Assembly: GCA_000153385.1 (NCBI GenBank)
Contig: CH672375.1
Span: 478,352-542,351 of the forward strand
DNA from: Flavobacteria bacterium BBFL7
Lineage (GTDB): Bacteria; Bacteroidota; Bacteroidia; Flavobacteriales; Flavobacteriaceae
DNA: 64,000 nucleotides
Direction of reading: 5' to 3'
Each line of letters starts with the position of its first letter. Positions within the stretch are counted from its first letter, which is position 1. A model generated the notes under the pieces. That model saw only the letters and a list, made by a program, of their open reading frames with translations. It did no database searches and was not told where the DNA came from. Shown here piece by piece: positions 1-8,397 of this stretch. The translations under genes and the position numbers were made by a program.

Positions 1-1
1 A

Positions 2-454
2 ATTGCTAGAGCATTTAATACAGCAATTAAAAAGGGTGAGATAGGACCTGTTGTACTAGGTCGTGATCATCATGATGTATCTGGTACGGACTCGCCATAT
101 AGAGAAACATCAAACATTTACGATGGTTCCCGATTCACGGCAGATATGGCTATACAGAATGTTATAGGAGATAGTTTTAGAGGTGCTACTTGGGTTTCCA
201 TTCACAATGGTGGCGGCGTAGGTTGGGGCGAGGTTATAAACGGAGGTTTTGGTATGCTTATTGATGGTTCTATAGAAGCAGAAAAGCGATTAGAGTCAAT
301 GCTTTTCTGGGATGTTAATAACGGTATAGCTAGACGTAATTGGGCTAGAAATGAAAATGCTGTTTTTGCCATAAAAAGAGCTATGGAATCAAATCCACAG
401 TTACAAGTTACTTTACCTCATAGTGTAAGTGACGATTTATTAAATAATGTTTAA
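2..454 (+). CDS. hutU: Urocanate hydratase, C-terminal part (5' end outside window)
   Basis: Only the last 150 residues are present; the frame is open to the left edge and ends at TAA. Urocanase converts urocanate to imidazolonepropionate in histidine breakdown, using tightly bound NAD. The visible part carries the family's conserved C-terminal blocks: GRDHHDVSGTDSPYRET near the edge, then TADMAIQNVIGDS, and the Gly-rich HNGGGVGWGEVINGGFGM. The first in-frame ATG lies at 146, but the conserved residues before it show that the gene starts upstream of the window. No other hut gene is visible here. The identification rests on strong family-level motif similarity. Confidence 0.93.
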   Translation: MARAFNTAIKKGEIGPVVLGRDHHDVSGTDSPYRETSNIYDGSRFTADMAIQNVIGDSFRGATWVSIHNGGGVGWGEVINGGFGMLIDGSIEAEKRLESMLFWDVNNGIARRNWARNENAVFAIKRAMESNPQLQVTLPHSVSDDLLNNV

Positions 455-483
455 TCGTTTTTAAGAAAGTTAATCAATAATCA

Positions 484-499
484 CGCTTTCGCAAAAGCG
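484..499. repeat. 16-bp palindrome, imperfect copy (intergenic)
   Basis: CGCTTTCGCAAAAGCG, one mismatch to the window-wide palindrome CGCTTTCGCGAAAGCG. It lies between the hutU end and the DUF4136 lipoprotein start, 14 bp before the ATG at 514. Confidence 0.75.
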
Positions 500-513
500 G
501 AATCTTTAAAGCC

Positions 514-1056
514 ATGATAAAAAAAGCTACTTTATTAATCGCAGCAATTGTATTGCTAGTAGGATGTCAAACCGTGAGAGTTTCTCAAGACTATGCAGTA
601 GGAACTGATTTTAATCAATTTAAGACCTACGGATATTTTAAACAAGGTATAGATGAAGCTGATATTAATGACCTCGATAAGAAGCGTATATTAAAAGCTA
701 TTGATGATCAAATGTTAGCTAGTGGATGGACTAAGTCACAAAGCCCAGATATTATGATTAATATCTTCACTAAAACTCAACAACGTGTTGATGTATACAA
801 CAATTGGGGCTGGAATGCAGGCTTTGGTTGGGGCTGGGGCGGATTAGGTTGGAATAACGGTTTTGGTGGTAATAACGTGAACACTGTGAACGAAGGTGTC
901 CTACATATTGACTTTATAGATGCCCAGAAAAAAGAATTGATATGGCAAGGTGTAGGAACTGCTCCAATACGCAGTAATGATCCAGTTAAAAAAACAGAAC
1001 GAATTAATAAAATTGTACAAGAAATTTTAATGCAGTATCCGCCTGCGCAGGATTAA
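514..1056 (+). CDS. DUF4136 family lipoprotein
   Basis: A 180-residue predicted lipoprotein. The N-terminus is a type II signal peptide with lipobox LLVGC (Cys18), so the mature protein should be membrane anchored. The rest resembles DUF4136: an early DFNQFKTYGYF block, a middle aromatic/glycine-rich stretch (NNWGWNAGFGWGWGG near residue 95) and a final segment where DFIDAQKKELIWQGVGTA is typical of the family. Function is unknown. It stands alone between hutU and the convergent OsmC gene. The start is the ATG that gives the complete signal peptide. Confidence 0.85.
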   Translation: MIKKATLLIAAIVLLVGCQTVRVSQDYAVGTDFNQFKTYGYFKQGIDEADINDLDKKRILKAIDDQMLASGWTKSQSPDIMINIFTKTQQRVDVYNNWGWNAGFGWGWGGLGWNNGFGGNNVNTVNEGVLHIDFIDAQKKELIWQGVGTAPIRSNDPVKKTERINKIVQEILMQYPPAQD

Positions 1057-1073
1057 CTCTTAATTTATATTGA

Positions 1074-1481
1074 TTAATTCACTTTAACATTAAAAGTAAT
1101 GTCCACACACTTATTAAAACTCTTTGATACAGAGCAATATTTCTCAAAACTTAAATCAGCTGCCTTTTGAGCTTTATCGGGATTAATATCGCCTTCTAAT
1201 AATACAGTCACATGCATGGATTTAAAAGGTTTAGAATCATCTAATTCATAACGTTCTCCAGTGACTTCTACTTTATAACTCGTAATGTCTTGACGTTGCT
1301 TTTTAAGAATAGCGATAATATCTATGGCACTACAAGAACCTACACCCATAAGAAGTAACTCCATAGGACTTACTCCTTGTACCGTTTCCATACCGCTATG
1401 GTCTATCATAACCGTATTTCCAGAAACACCTGTTGCTTCTAGTAGATATTCTGTATTCTTTCGTTCTAGGGTTACTTTCAT
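1074..1481 (-). CDS. OsmC family protein
   Basis: A 135-residue OsmC/Ohr-type protein. This fold reduces organic hydroperoxides with two cysteines; Cys50 (in the helix GVGSCSAIDI) and Cys116 (EKYCSVSK) are both present at the expected spacing. The length and the SPMELLLMGVGSCS block match YhfA-like OsmC proteins more than classic Ohr. It is the last gene of a minus-strand run E2-E1-hypothetical-OsmC, with 9 bp to the gene before it, so it may be cotranscribed with the dehydrogenase. The physiological substrate cannot be told. Confidence 0.87.
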   Translation of the reverse strand: MKVTLERKNTEYLLEATGVSGNTVMIDHSGMETVQGVSPMELLLMGVGSCSAIDIIAILKKQRQDITSYKVEVTGERYELDDSKPFKSMHVTVLLEGDINPDKAQKAADLSFEKYCSVSKSFNKCVDITFNVKVN

Positions 1482-1490
1482 TTTAATAAT

Positions 1491-1910
1491 TTAGGGTTTG
1501 CCGCCACAGGCTATTTTAATGATATCACTATAGTTTCGAGTGAAATCTATACTCTTACATATTTCTATAAAATCTTCATCATTTGGTTTAAAACCATAAG
1601 ACTTCATTATTTTCACTTTAATAGATTCTTTAAATTCTACGAAGTTTAAATTGTCAACGTCTCTTATCAAAATCAATTCTCCTTTATAAATGCAAAGAGT
1701 ATTTTTAAATATTTTTTTCCAACTAGACTCGTTGAAGTAATGATCAATTATTTCATAAACATGACCATTACCATCTACATATTTTTGATTAATGAGCTGC
1801 TCTCTTTTTGAATAGCAAACTTCTAGATCAGACAAAAAAACCGTATCGTATTCAGCAAAACCTTCTGTCCAGCTTTCAAAAGAGATGTTCATCAATGGAA
1901 ACTTAATCAT
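1491..1910 (-). CDS. Hypothetical protein
   Basis: A 139-residue acidic/aromatic protein that I do not recognise. It has no signal peptide, no membrane segment and no evident catalytic motif; it ends CGGKP. It starts only 5 bp after the E1 gene stop and is followed 9 bp later by the OsmC gene, so it almost certainly shares their transcript. An internal ATG at residue 7 (MNISFESW) is an alternative start. Codon use looks AT-richer than the E1 gene beside it, which would fit a later insertion into the operon, but this is only an impression. Confidence 0.6.
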   Translation of the reverse strand: MIKFPLMNISFESWTEGFAEYDTVFLSDLEVCYSKREQLINQKYVDGNGHVYEIIDHYFNESSWKKIFKNTLCIYKGELILIRDVDNLNFVEFKESIKVKIMKSYGFKPNDEDFIEICKSIDFTRNYSDIIKIACGGKP

Positions 1911-1915
1911 CTCGA

Positions 1916-3994
1916 CTAATAATTAAGAATCTCCTCAATCTTCACCTTCACTTTCTCAGTACTAGGAATCATCGTTTCTTCAAGAACAGAATTCAATGGT
2001 ATCGCTGGCATGTTTTCAGAACCTATCACCATTACTGGTGCATCTATGTATTTAAAACACTCTTCTTGAATGCGACCTTGTAAAGCACGTGAGAAACTAT
2101 TTTCACTAGGTTCTTCAGTAACTACTAGGCATTTACCACATTTTTTTACACTTGCAAAAACGGTCTCATAATCCAGCGGATGCAGCGTTCTTAAATCCAC
2201 TACTTCTACTCTATCCTGTAAACCTAATTCTTCTGTAGCATTCATTACCCAATGCACGCCCATTCCATAAGTGATGATACTCAAGGTCTCTTCTTCTTCC
2301 TTTTTCCAGATTTCTTGTAATACCCATGCTTTTCCAAACGGCAATACATAGTCCTCACTAGGTTCTACACTCGTAGCTCCTTTAGTTCCTTTTACCTTAG
2401 ACCAGTACAATCCTTTGTGTTCAAAAATTACCACTGGATTAGGATCATAATAAGCAGCTTTCATCAGTCCTTTTAAATCGGCGCCATTTGAAGGATAAGC
2501 AATTTTAAGACCTCTTATATTAGAAACCACACTTTCCATAGAACTAGAGTGATAAGGACCACCAGAACCGTAAGCTCCTATCGGTACTCTTAAGACCATA
2601 GAAACTGGCCATTTTCCATTACTTAAGTAACAAGATCTAGAAACCTCTGTAAATAGCTGATTCAATCCTGGCCAAATGTAATCTGCAAATTGCACCTCAA
2701 CGATTGGTTTCAAACCTGCCGCACTCATTCCTACGGTACTACCTACGATGAATGCTTCTTGTATAGGCGTATTGAAAACTCTATTATCGCCAAATTTTTG
2801 TGCCAGCGTCGCTGCTTCTCTAAAAACACCACCTAATCTTCCTCCTACATCTTGCCCATATAACAAGCATTCTGGATGTTTTTTCATCAATTCTTCAATG
2901 GCAAATAGTGCACAATCTACCATTACCACTTTATCAGCACCTTCTGGAGATCGCTCGCCGCTTTCTTCCGTTATCGGTGTTGGTGCAAAATCGTGTGTGA
3001 ATAAATCTGCTGGCTCAGGATCGGGCATTGTCATTGCTTGCTCTAGAGCATTTTTAGATTCCGCTTTCGCGAAAGCGTCATAACCATCCACATCTTGCTC
3101 ACTAAATCCATTATCGAGCAATAACTGTCTCATACGCGGATACGGATCACGGCTTCTCGCCTCTTCTAAATCATCGCGATAAAACTCCATTCTTACACCA
3201 CTAGTATGGTGATTCAATAACGGAACCTTTGCATGAACTAAAAATGGTCTACGCTCTGTTCTTATCTTTTCTATCACCTCTTTTAAGGTTTTGTAACTTT
3301 CTTCAAAATCGGTTCCATCTATGGAAATCGCTTCTATACCGTGAAAACCGGCAGCATATTCGGCAGCGTTTTGGGCACGAGTTTCTGCCTCGTTTGCACT
3401 GATATCCCAGCCGTTATCTTGTACTAAATAAAGAATAGGCAATTGCTTTAAAGCAGCCATTTGAAAAGCCTCGGCAATTTCTCCTTCTGTGACAGATGCG
3501 TCACCTAGAGAACAAACAACAACAGAATCTGAGGTCACACTAGAGTCCGAACTTGCGTCTACAGCTGCACGCTGCTCATCAGTTAAACTCTCGCGATAAT
3601 GAATACCTAGAGCAACACCAGTGGCAGGAATCGCCTGCATTCCTGTAGCGCTGGATTGATGAGGGATTTTAGGCTTATCAATATCATTCAAGGATGGATG
3701 TGAATAATAAGTACGTCCACCAGAAAATGGATCGTCCTTTTTTGCAAGTAACTGCAACATTAAATCATAAGGTTTCATCCCTACAGAAAGTAACATCGCA
3801 TCATCACGGTAATATGGAAAAACAAAATCCTGTGGCAACAGCTGCATTCCTAGCGCCGTCTGAATCACCTCGTGACCACGACTTGTGGCGTGCACGTACT
3901 TAGAAACTGTTTTAAAGTTCTCTTCGTAGAGTTCTGCCATGGCTTTGGCAGTTGTAAGGTTTTTATATCCGAATTCTAAAATTGACTTTTCCAA
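1916..3994 (-). CDS. Fused 2-oxoacid dehydrogenase E1, alpha and beta subunits
   Basis: A 692-residue thiamine-diphosphate E1 in which the alpha half (about 1-300) and the transketolase-like beta half (about 355-692) are one chain, as is common in Bacteroidota. The ThDP motif is visible as GDASVTEGEIAEAF followed by LVQDNGWDIS. The beta half carries YGQDVGGRLGGVFR, EVQFADYIWPG and VVDLRTLHPLD. It decarboxylates a 2-oxoacid and passes the acyl group to the E2 lipoyl arm; branched-chain 2-oxoacids are the usual guess. E2 lies just upstream with 104 bp between them. The inter-domain linker contains an exact copy of the 16-bp palindrome, read as AFAKA. The operator upstream of E2 links this complex to the paa genes. 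Confidence 0.88.
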   Translation of the reverse strand: MEKSILEFGYKNLTTAKAMAELYEENFKTVSKYVHATSRGHEVIQTALGMQLLPQDFVFPYYRDDAMLLSVGMKPYDLMLQLLAKKDDPFSGGRTYYSHPSLNDIDKPKIPHQSSATGMQAIPATGVALGIHYRESLTDEQRAAVDASSDSSVTSDSVVVCSLGDASVTEGEIAEAFQMAALKQLPILYLVQDNGWDISANEAETRAQNAAEYAAGFHGIEAISIDGTDFEESYKTLKEVIEKIRTERRPFLVHAKVPLLNHHTSGVRMEFYRDDLEEARSRDPYPRMRQLLLDNGFSEQDVDGYDAFAKAESKNALEQAMTMPDPEPADLFTHDFAPTPITEESGERSPEGADKVVMVDCALFAIEELMKKHPECLLYGQDVGGRLGGVFREAATLAQKFGDNRVFNTPIQEAFIVGSTVGMSAAGLKPIVEVQFADYIWPGLNQLFTEVSRSCYLSNGKWPVSMVLRVPIGAYGSGGPYHSSSMESVVSNIRGLKIAYPSNGADLKGLMKAAYYDPNPVVIFEHKGLYWSKVKGTKGATSVEPSEDYVLPFGKAWVLQEIWKKEEEETLSIITYGMGVHWVMNATEELGLQDRVEVVDLRTLHPLDYETVFASVKKCGKCLVVTEEPSENSFSRALQGRIQEECFKYIDAPVMVIGSENMPAIPLNSVLEETMIPSTEKVKVKIEEILNY
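3062..3077. repeat. 16-bp palindrome, exact copy inside E1 gene
   Basis: Exact CGCTTTCGCGAAAGCG within the E1 coding region, at the linker between the alpha and beta domains. It is translated on the minus strand as DAFAKAES. Confidence 0.9.
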
Positions 3995-4008
3995 TTTGTT
4001 TGTTTTTA

Positions 4009-4033
4009 TGTCAAGCCGTTATAGAACGGCTAC
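4009..4033 (+). repeat. Hairpin repeat, tgtcaagccg family, copy 1
   Basis: A stem-loop of about 25 bp beginning TGTCAAGCCGTT and closing AACGGCT. It is a diverged copy of the repeats at 8372 and 8821, here in the E2-E1 spacer just upstream of the E1 start and with no GIY-YIG gene beside it. Confidence 0.7.
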
Positions 4034-4066
4034 GCTTAATATTAACTCAAGAGAATCATAAATCGT

Positions 4067-4087
4067 CTTCGACAAGCTCAGACTGAC
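4067..4087 (+). repeat. CTTCGACAAGCTCAGACTGA-type repeat
   Basis: A single intergenic copy, in the E2-E1 spacer, of a sequence I remember as recurrent in Bacteroidota intergenic DNA. No second copy was seen in this window, so its repeat status rests on recall rather than on the window itself. Confidence 0.4.
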
Positions 4088-4098
4088 ACCTGAGTTTT

Positions 4099-5412
4099 TT
4101 AATAATTCTTAGTTGGTGCTTGGGACAAATTATCTGCCACTTGCTTTAAAAAACTACCTCCTAAAAATCCATCTACTACTCTATGATCAAATGATAATGA
4201 TAACATCATCATACTACGTATTTCTATGGAATCTACGCCATCTTTAGTCATCACCTCAGCGCGTTTTTTAATAATTCCTGTAGCAAGAATAGCCACCTCT
4301 GGCTGATTGATAATAGGTGTTCCCATTAATGAGCCAAAGGTTCCCACATTTGATATTGTAAATGTTCCTCCTTTTATGTCGTCACCACCTAACTTGTTTT
4401 CTCTTGCTAGATTTGCCATGCGATTCACATCGGCAGCAATGTCCTGTAAAGATTTTTGGTCGGCATATTTAACTACCGGTACAATTAAGTTTCCTGAAGG
4501 TAATGCAGTCGCCATACCTACATTGATATTTTCTTTAACGATGATATTTTTACCGTCTACGCTAGCATTGATATTAGGATATTCTTTTATTGCTCTAGCT
4601 ACTGCATCTACAAATAAAGGAGTAAAAGTTAATCGCTCACCATATTTCTCTTGAAAAGGTGCTTTATTATTATTACGCCAGTTCACTAAATCTGTCAGAT
4701 CTGCCTCTACATAAGCTGTAACATGCGGACTGGTATGTTTAGAATACACCATATGATCTGCAATCATAGAGCGCATGCGATCCATTTCTATAATGGTTCC
4801 TGTTCCTTTATCTAGTTTTAGTTGTGGTATACGATATGCCGTAGGATCTGGTTCATTGGAGACTGCTTGTGCAAATTGAAAAGGCCTACCTTCATTAAGG
4901 TAATTTACCACGTCACTCTTGCGCAATCTACCTTCATGACCAGTTGCTGGTATGCGAGCTAACTCTTCATAAGACATATGGTGTTTGCGCGCCATACTAT
5001 CTATGAGCGGACTCACAAAAAGATCTTGATTAACATAAGAATTAGAAACAGAAGTGGTTTTTGAAGTTGTCTTTACTGGTTTAGGCTGCTTATTTACAAT
5101 CGAATCTTTTTTAGGTATCTCAATAGAGTTAGCAGATTTTGGAGCAGCCACAGTTTTTACAGAACCATCAGACTCTTCAAATTGTGCAATCACGCTACCT
5201 ATCTCGACAACATCACCATCGGTGAAAAAATGCTTAGACATAACACCTGCCACAGGTGCCGGCACCTCATTATCTACTTTATCAGTTCCTACTTCAACAA
5301 GAATATCACCTTCTTCAAAAGCTTCTCCTTCTTGAACGAGCCAGTTAAGTATCGTTCCTTCTGTTATCGATTCTCCCATTTTTGGGAGTATAAAATCCAT
5401 AGTCTTTGCCAT
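4099..5412 (-). CDS. 2-oxoacid dehydrogenase E2 (dihydrolipoyl acyltransferase)
   Basis: A 437-residue E2 with the standard three parts. There is one N-terminal lipoyl domain with lipoyl-lysine Lys45 in EVGTDKVDNEV, then a Lys/Thr/Ser-rich linker at about 80-125. A peripheral-subunit (E3/E1) binding domain starts at about 131 (FVSPLIDSMARKH), and the catalytic domain carries the HxxxDG motif as His410-Asp414. It transfers acyl groups from E1 to CoA. The E1 gene follows directly; the E3 (lpd) is at 30.4 kb. The start ATG is 17 bp from the 16-bp operator, and a -7-like box (TATTTTTA) lies between them, so expression is probably repressible by the paa regulator. Confidence 0.92.
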   Translation of the reverse strand: MAKTMDFILPKMGESITEGTILNWLVQEGEAFEEGDILVEVGTDKVDNEVPAPVAGVMSKHFFTDGDVVEIGSVIAQFEESDGSVKTVAAPKSANSIEIPKKDSIVNKQPKPVKTTSKTTSVSNSYVNQDLFVSPLIDSMARKHHMSYEELARIPATGHEGRLRKSDVVNYLNEGRPFQFAQAVSNEPDPTAYRIPQLKLDKGTGTIIEMDRMRSMIADHMVYSKHTSPHVTAYVEADLTDLVNWRNNNKAPFQEKYGERLTFTPLFVDAVARAIKEYPNINASVDGKNIIVKENINVGMATALPSGNLIVPVVKYADQKSLQDIAADVNRMANLARENKLGGDDIKGGTFTISNVGTFGSLMGTPIINQPEVAILATGIIKKRAEVMTKDGVDSIEIRSMMMLSLSFDHRVVDGFLGGSFLKQVADNLSQAPTKNY

Positions 5413-5429
5413 GGCATAAAAATAAGAAA

Positions 5430-5445
5430 ACTAACGCTTGTTAGT
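5430..5445. promoter_or_regulatory. Candidate paa-regulon operator 1 (upstream of E2)
   Basis: ACTAAC-GCTT-GTTAGT, a perfect 6-bp inverted repeat with 4-bp spacer. It matches the sites at 11490 and 25281 in both half-sites. It ends 17 bp before the E2 start and overlaps a -7-like register, as expected of a repressor site. The binding protein is inferred to be TetR-like; none is encoded here. Confidence 0.75.
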
Positions 5446-5467
5446 ATGTAAAATTCTGTTGTAATTC

Positions 5468-5483
5468 CGCTTTCGCGAAAGTG
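5468..5483. repeat. 16-bp palindrome, one mismatch (intergenic)
   Basis: CGCTTTCGCGAAAGTG. The dyad symmetry extends outward to about 24 bp (5464-5487, ATTC...GAAT). It lies in the divergent spacer between E2 and the small membrane protein. Confidence 0.85.
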
Positions 5484-5538
5484 GAATTCTCAAAATCAAA
5501 AAATCATTACTTATTTTCACGTTGGTAAAGAGGAAAGA

Positions 5539-5907
5539 ATGCAAATTCACTATAAAGAAAAAGCGCTACTGGCAAATAAATATAAAATTGAACGAGCAGA
5601 GCGCAACAAGAACTGGATAGGACGTAATTGGGTTAATATATTATTTTTTGGTGTTTTCATCAGTTTTGTGGGACCTGCTTATACAAGTGAAGCTGATGGT
5701 GTTTATAGAAAAGAGAGTGTTTCAGCTTTAGAGCTTAGCGATTTTGGCTATTTCGGAACTGTATTATGTATCGCAATTTGGTATGCTGCGTGCATAACCA
5801 TTGCATATTTTATATGGAAATATCAAGACAATCGAAAAATTAAAAATCTTAAAAAACAACGAACTGAATTATTAAGAGAACTAGAGCTTTTGAAAAAACA
5901 AGTCTGA
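5539..5907 (+). CDS. Hypothetical small membrane protein
   Basis: A 122-residue protein of unknown function. Two hydrophobic stretches (about 32-46 and 76-93) suggest two membrane helices. The basic N-terminus (HYKEKALLANKYKIERAER) and the Lys/Glu/Leu-rich C-terminus (about 98-122) are predicted helical, the latter possibly a coiled coil. It is the only plus-strand gene between the E2 and PaaY genes; its stop lies 1 bp from the PaaY stop, so the two genes are convergent. No family recognised. Confidence 0.6.
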   Translation: MQIHYKEKALLANKYKIERAERNKNWIGRNWVNILFFGVFISFVGPAYTSEADGVYRKESVSALELSDFGYFGTVLCIAIWYAACITIAYFIWKYQDNRKIKNLKKQRTELLRELELLKKQV

Positions 5908-5908
5908 A

Positions 5909-6508
5909 CTATTCCCCTTTTATTTCCTGAAGTGTCTTATAAAAATCCTCTTGGACAGGTCTATTTTCAGGAATTTCTCTAAGTGGCGCTACCTCTTCCA
6001 AAGTCTCGTGACAGTCTGCAGGAAGTTGTTGATATAGTTTGGTTCCAGCAGTTTTCCACTCGATCATTTGATCAGAGACCTCTTTTATTTTTTTTGCTGG
6101 ATTACCTACTATAAGGCTGCGAGGCTCAAAAACAGCTTCGGCTTTTACAAATGCCATGGCACCTACTATGCATTCATCACCTATGGTTGCATCATCCATA
6201 ATGACACTATTCATTCCTATCATACAATTGCGACCTAGGTTGGCTCCATGAATAATTGCTCCATGACCTACGTGCGCACTTTCTTTAAGCGTGATGCTTT
6301 TCCCAGGAAACATATGTATCGTACAATTTTCTTGGACATTAACGCCATCTTCTAAAATTATCTCGCCCCAATCGCCACGTATTACAGCCGATGGTCCTAC
6401 GTAACAATTCTTACCAATAATTACATTACCGATAACGGTCGCCTGTGGATGGACGAAACTGGACTCGTGAATTACTGGAATGTGGGATTTGAAAATATAA
6501 ATTGCCAT
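5909..6508 (-). CDS. paaY: PaaY-like hexapeptide-repeat thioesterase/gamma-carbonic-anhydrase family protein
   Basis: A left-handed beta-helix protein of 199 residues. It follows E. coli PaaY over nearly its whole length: FVHPQATVIGNVIIG, VGPSAVIRGDWGEI, NVQENCTIH, HVGHGAIIHG, GMNSVIMDDATIGD, VGNPAKKI and EVAPLREI. The His residues that bind metal in gamma-carbonic anhydrases and PaaY (IHMF, HVGHGAIIHG) are present. PaaY hydrolyses CoA thioesters that accumulate as dead ends in phenylacetate breakdown. I chose the ATG at 6508 (MAIYIFKS) over one 9 bp upstream because it matches the family N-terminus. It lies within the paa supercluster but has its own convergent setting. Confidence 0.82.
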   Translation of the reverse strand: MAIYIFKSHIPVIHESSFVHPQATVIGNVIIGKNCYVGPSAVIRGDWGEIILEDGVNVQENCTIHMFPGKSITLKESAHVGHGAIIHGANLGRNCMIGMNSVIMDDATIGDECIVGAMAFVKAEAVFEPRSLIVGNPAKKIKEVSDQMIEWKTAGTKLYQQLPADCHETLEEVAPLREIPENRPVQEDFYKTLQEIKGE

Positions 6509-6564
6509 TATATACATTTTAAGGTTAAGAAGCCAAGTCTTATAGAGAATATAACTGTAACCTT

Positions 6565-7545
6565 TTAATCATTGAAAGCAACTGTTAATTGTAAGACACC
6601 TTTTTGATATTTAGGATTATCTGACGCCATAAAAAAGTCATAACTTACATAAACATAACCATCATTTGCCCAAGAGTCACCCCAAGAATTAAGAACTCTA
6701 AAGGCATTTAAATCATCGTTATAACCCACTATAGTCATTGCATGACAACCTCTTACAGTGGCCTCATTAATCTCCGAAACGGTAAATACATCCTCATTTC
6801 TGTGTCTTCCAAAAGCCTCATCAGTAAGCATGGAAACAATGACAGGACGATTATCAAACAAAGCTGACTTTACCTCATTAAGGCTAGAAGCTATTAAAGA
6901 TTCTTGAGTTGTAGGCTCCAAAAAAGTATAAGGACCTATATTTTCATATGATGAGATTAAATTATTTCTGGTATTAGCTAATTGAATCATATCAGGTTGT
7001 GGAGCACAGGTAGTATCATTGTATGAAAATTCAGATAAAGGAAGTGCACCAGTATTAATTAGTAAATCTAAATTTTGCGCAATAGTTGATCCGAAACAAT
7101 TATTAGACCCATCACTAGCTTTAATCTGATTGAAAGCAAATGAAGGACTCATAATTTCTTGAATACTAGAAATTATACTATCATTTCTAATATTATCCAT
7201 GTAGGTTGCTAAATAATAATGAGTTGCCCAAGAGACACAGCTACCTTGTGCACCTTGCGACCTAGGCGCTGGCATTAAAAAACCTAGATCATATACAGCT
7301 GGTAAATTTAAATTAAGAGGATAATCTATAGACTTACCTGATACAGCCGTATTCCAATCACAATTTCCGATTCCTAAAGCTAACGGATCATTAGTAGGAT
7401 TAATTTCTTCAGGAGTAAAGGGAACGTCTATAACAGGCGAATTAATATTATCACCACCACCACAACAATCGTCAAGATCTGAGTTGCAAGAATAGAATAT
7501 TAATGAAAAGATTATTACTGTAGGAAAAGCAATTTTAAATTTCAT
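6565..7545 (-). CDS. Papain-like (C1A) cysteine peptidase, lipoprotein
   Basis: A 326-residue predicted lipoprotein: signal peptide with Cys20 (IFYSCNSD), then a Cys/Gly-rich spacer (DDCCGGGDN). The papain fold is shown by the oxyanion Gln and catalytic Cys103 in QGAQGSCVSWATHYYLATYM. His268 is in GCHAMTIVGYND and Asn286 in RVLNSWGDSWANDGYVYVSYD. All three catalytic residues are therefore in place. It should act at the cell surface or periplasm on proteins, possibly in protein uptake; the substrate is unknown. It stands between paaY and a crotonase gene with about 60 bp on each side and is probably not a pathway enzyme. Confidence 0.85.
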   Translation of the reverse strand: MKFKIAFPTVIIFSLIFYSCNSDLDDCCGGGDNINSPVIDVPFTPEEINPTNDPLALGIGNCDWNTAVSGKSIDYPLNLNLPAVYDLGFLMPAPRSQGAQGSCVSWATHYYLATYMDNIRNDSIISSIQEIMSPSFAFNQIKASDGSNNCFGSTIAQNLDLLINTGALPLSEFSYNDTTCAPQPDMIQLANTRNNLISSYENIGPYTFLEPTTQESLIASSLNEVKSALFDNRPVIVSMLTDEAFGRHRNEDVFTVSEINEATVRGCHAMTIVGYNDDLNAFRVLNSWGDSWANDGYVYVSYDFFMASDNPKYQKGVLQLTVAFND

Positions 7546-7604
7546 ATACTTTAGTATTTAAGGTCAAAACTTACAACTTTCTTTTAGACAGCACAAGAAT
7601 ATTC

Positions 7605-8357
7605 TTACTTAAATCTTTTAAGCGTTTCTTTAGTGAACTCACTTAAAACCAATCTTCCTGAAATCTTTGCTCTCTCAAATAATAATTGATCCCAGTTTTC
7701 ACAACCAGACCAGAACATCTTTTTCATCTCGGCCATAGCATCTGGGTTGTAAGTACAAAGATTTTCGGCAAATGCTTTAATTCCTGCGTCCATCTCTTCT
7801 GTGGATTCATATACCTCTGCAAAAAGACCATTATCTTTTGCCCATTGTGGTGAATAGAATTCATTTGCGTTTATGGCGATCTGGCTCATTCCTGTTAAAC
7901 CTAATTTGCGTTCCACCGCTGGACCTACCACAAATGGACCTATTCCTATGTTTAGTTCGCTCAGTTTTATGCTTGCAAACTTAGTAGCAAAGCAATAGTC
8001 CGTTGCACTAGCAACTCCTACTCCACCACCTACTGTTTTTCCTTGCACACGACCTAAGATAAACTTAGGACATTTGCGCATGGCATTAATCACATTTGCA
8101 AAACCTGAGAAGAATACTTCGCCTGTTTTCTCATCATCTATAGCAATCAATTCTTTAAAGCTAGCTCCTGCACAAAAAGTACGTTCTCCACCAGACTTTA
8201 AGATGATCACCTTAGTAGATTCATCATTACCAGCATCAGTAATAGCTTGTGCTAGTTGCGCTAGAATATCACCTGGCAACGAGTTGTGTGCTGGGTGGAA
8301 GAATTCTATGGTTTGTATTTGATTTTCTGTTGTTGTTTTTACGTATTCTTTAGTCAA
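7605..8357 (-). CDS. Enoyl-CoA hydratase/isomerase family protein (paaF-position crotonase)
   Basis: A 250-residue crotonase-fold protein with the oxyanion-hole segment ERTFCAGASFKEL and the second block GKTVGGGVGVASATDYC. Of the two glutamates used by true hydratases, the one in GGG-C-E-L is replaced by Gly here, while the one in the xPE position is kept (LSELNIGIG). The exact reaction is therefore uncertain: it could be the PaaF hydratase for dehydroadipyl-CoA, or another isomerase or hydratase. It sits upstream of the cysteine peptidase and downstream of the GIY-YIG gene and paaZ, all minus strand. Its leader holds a hairpin repeat at 8372-8397. Confidence 0.8.
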   Translation of the reverse strand: MTKEYVKTTTENQIQTIEFFHPAHNSLPGDILAQLAQAITDAGNDESTKVIILKSGGERTFCAGASFKELIAIDDEKTGEVFFSGFANVINAMRKCPKFILGRVQGKTVGGGVGVASATDYCFATKFASIKLSELNIGIGPFVVGPAVERKLGLTGMSQIAINANEFYSPQWAKDNGLFAEVYESTEEMDAGIKAFAENLCTYNPDAMAEMKKMFWSGCENWDQLLFERAKISGRLVLSEFTKETLKRFK

Positions 8358-8371
8358 AATGTATGTCTTAA

Positions 8372-8397
8372 TGTCAAGCCGCTGTAGAGCGGCTTCG
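8372..8397 (+). repeat. Hairpin repeat, tgtcaagccg family, copy 2 (left flank of GIY-YIG gene)
   Basis: TGTCAAGCCGCTGTAGAGCG followed by GCTTCG; the AGCCGCT/AGCGGCT arms form a stem. It matches the reverse complement of 8821-8846 at all but one position, so the pair brackets the GIY-YIG gene as inverted repeats. Confidence 0.85.

Noticed and set aside
2748-3083. Plus-strand open frame of 111 codons opposite the E1 gene
   Set aside because: It lies wholly inside the conserved E1 coding region on the other strand, with low-complexity Ser/Ala composition and no start context; it is a shadow frame.
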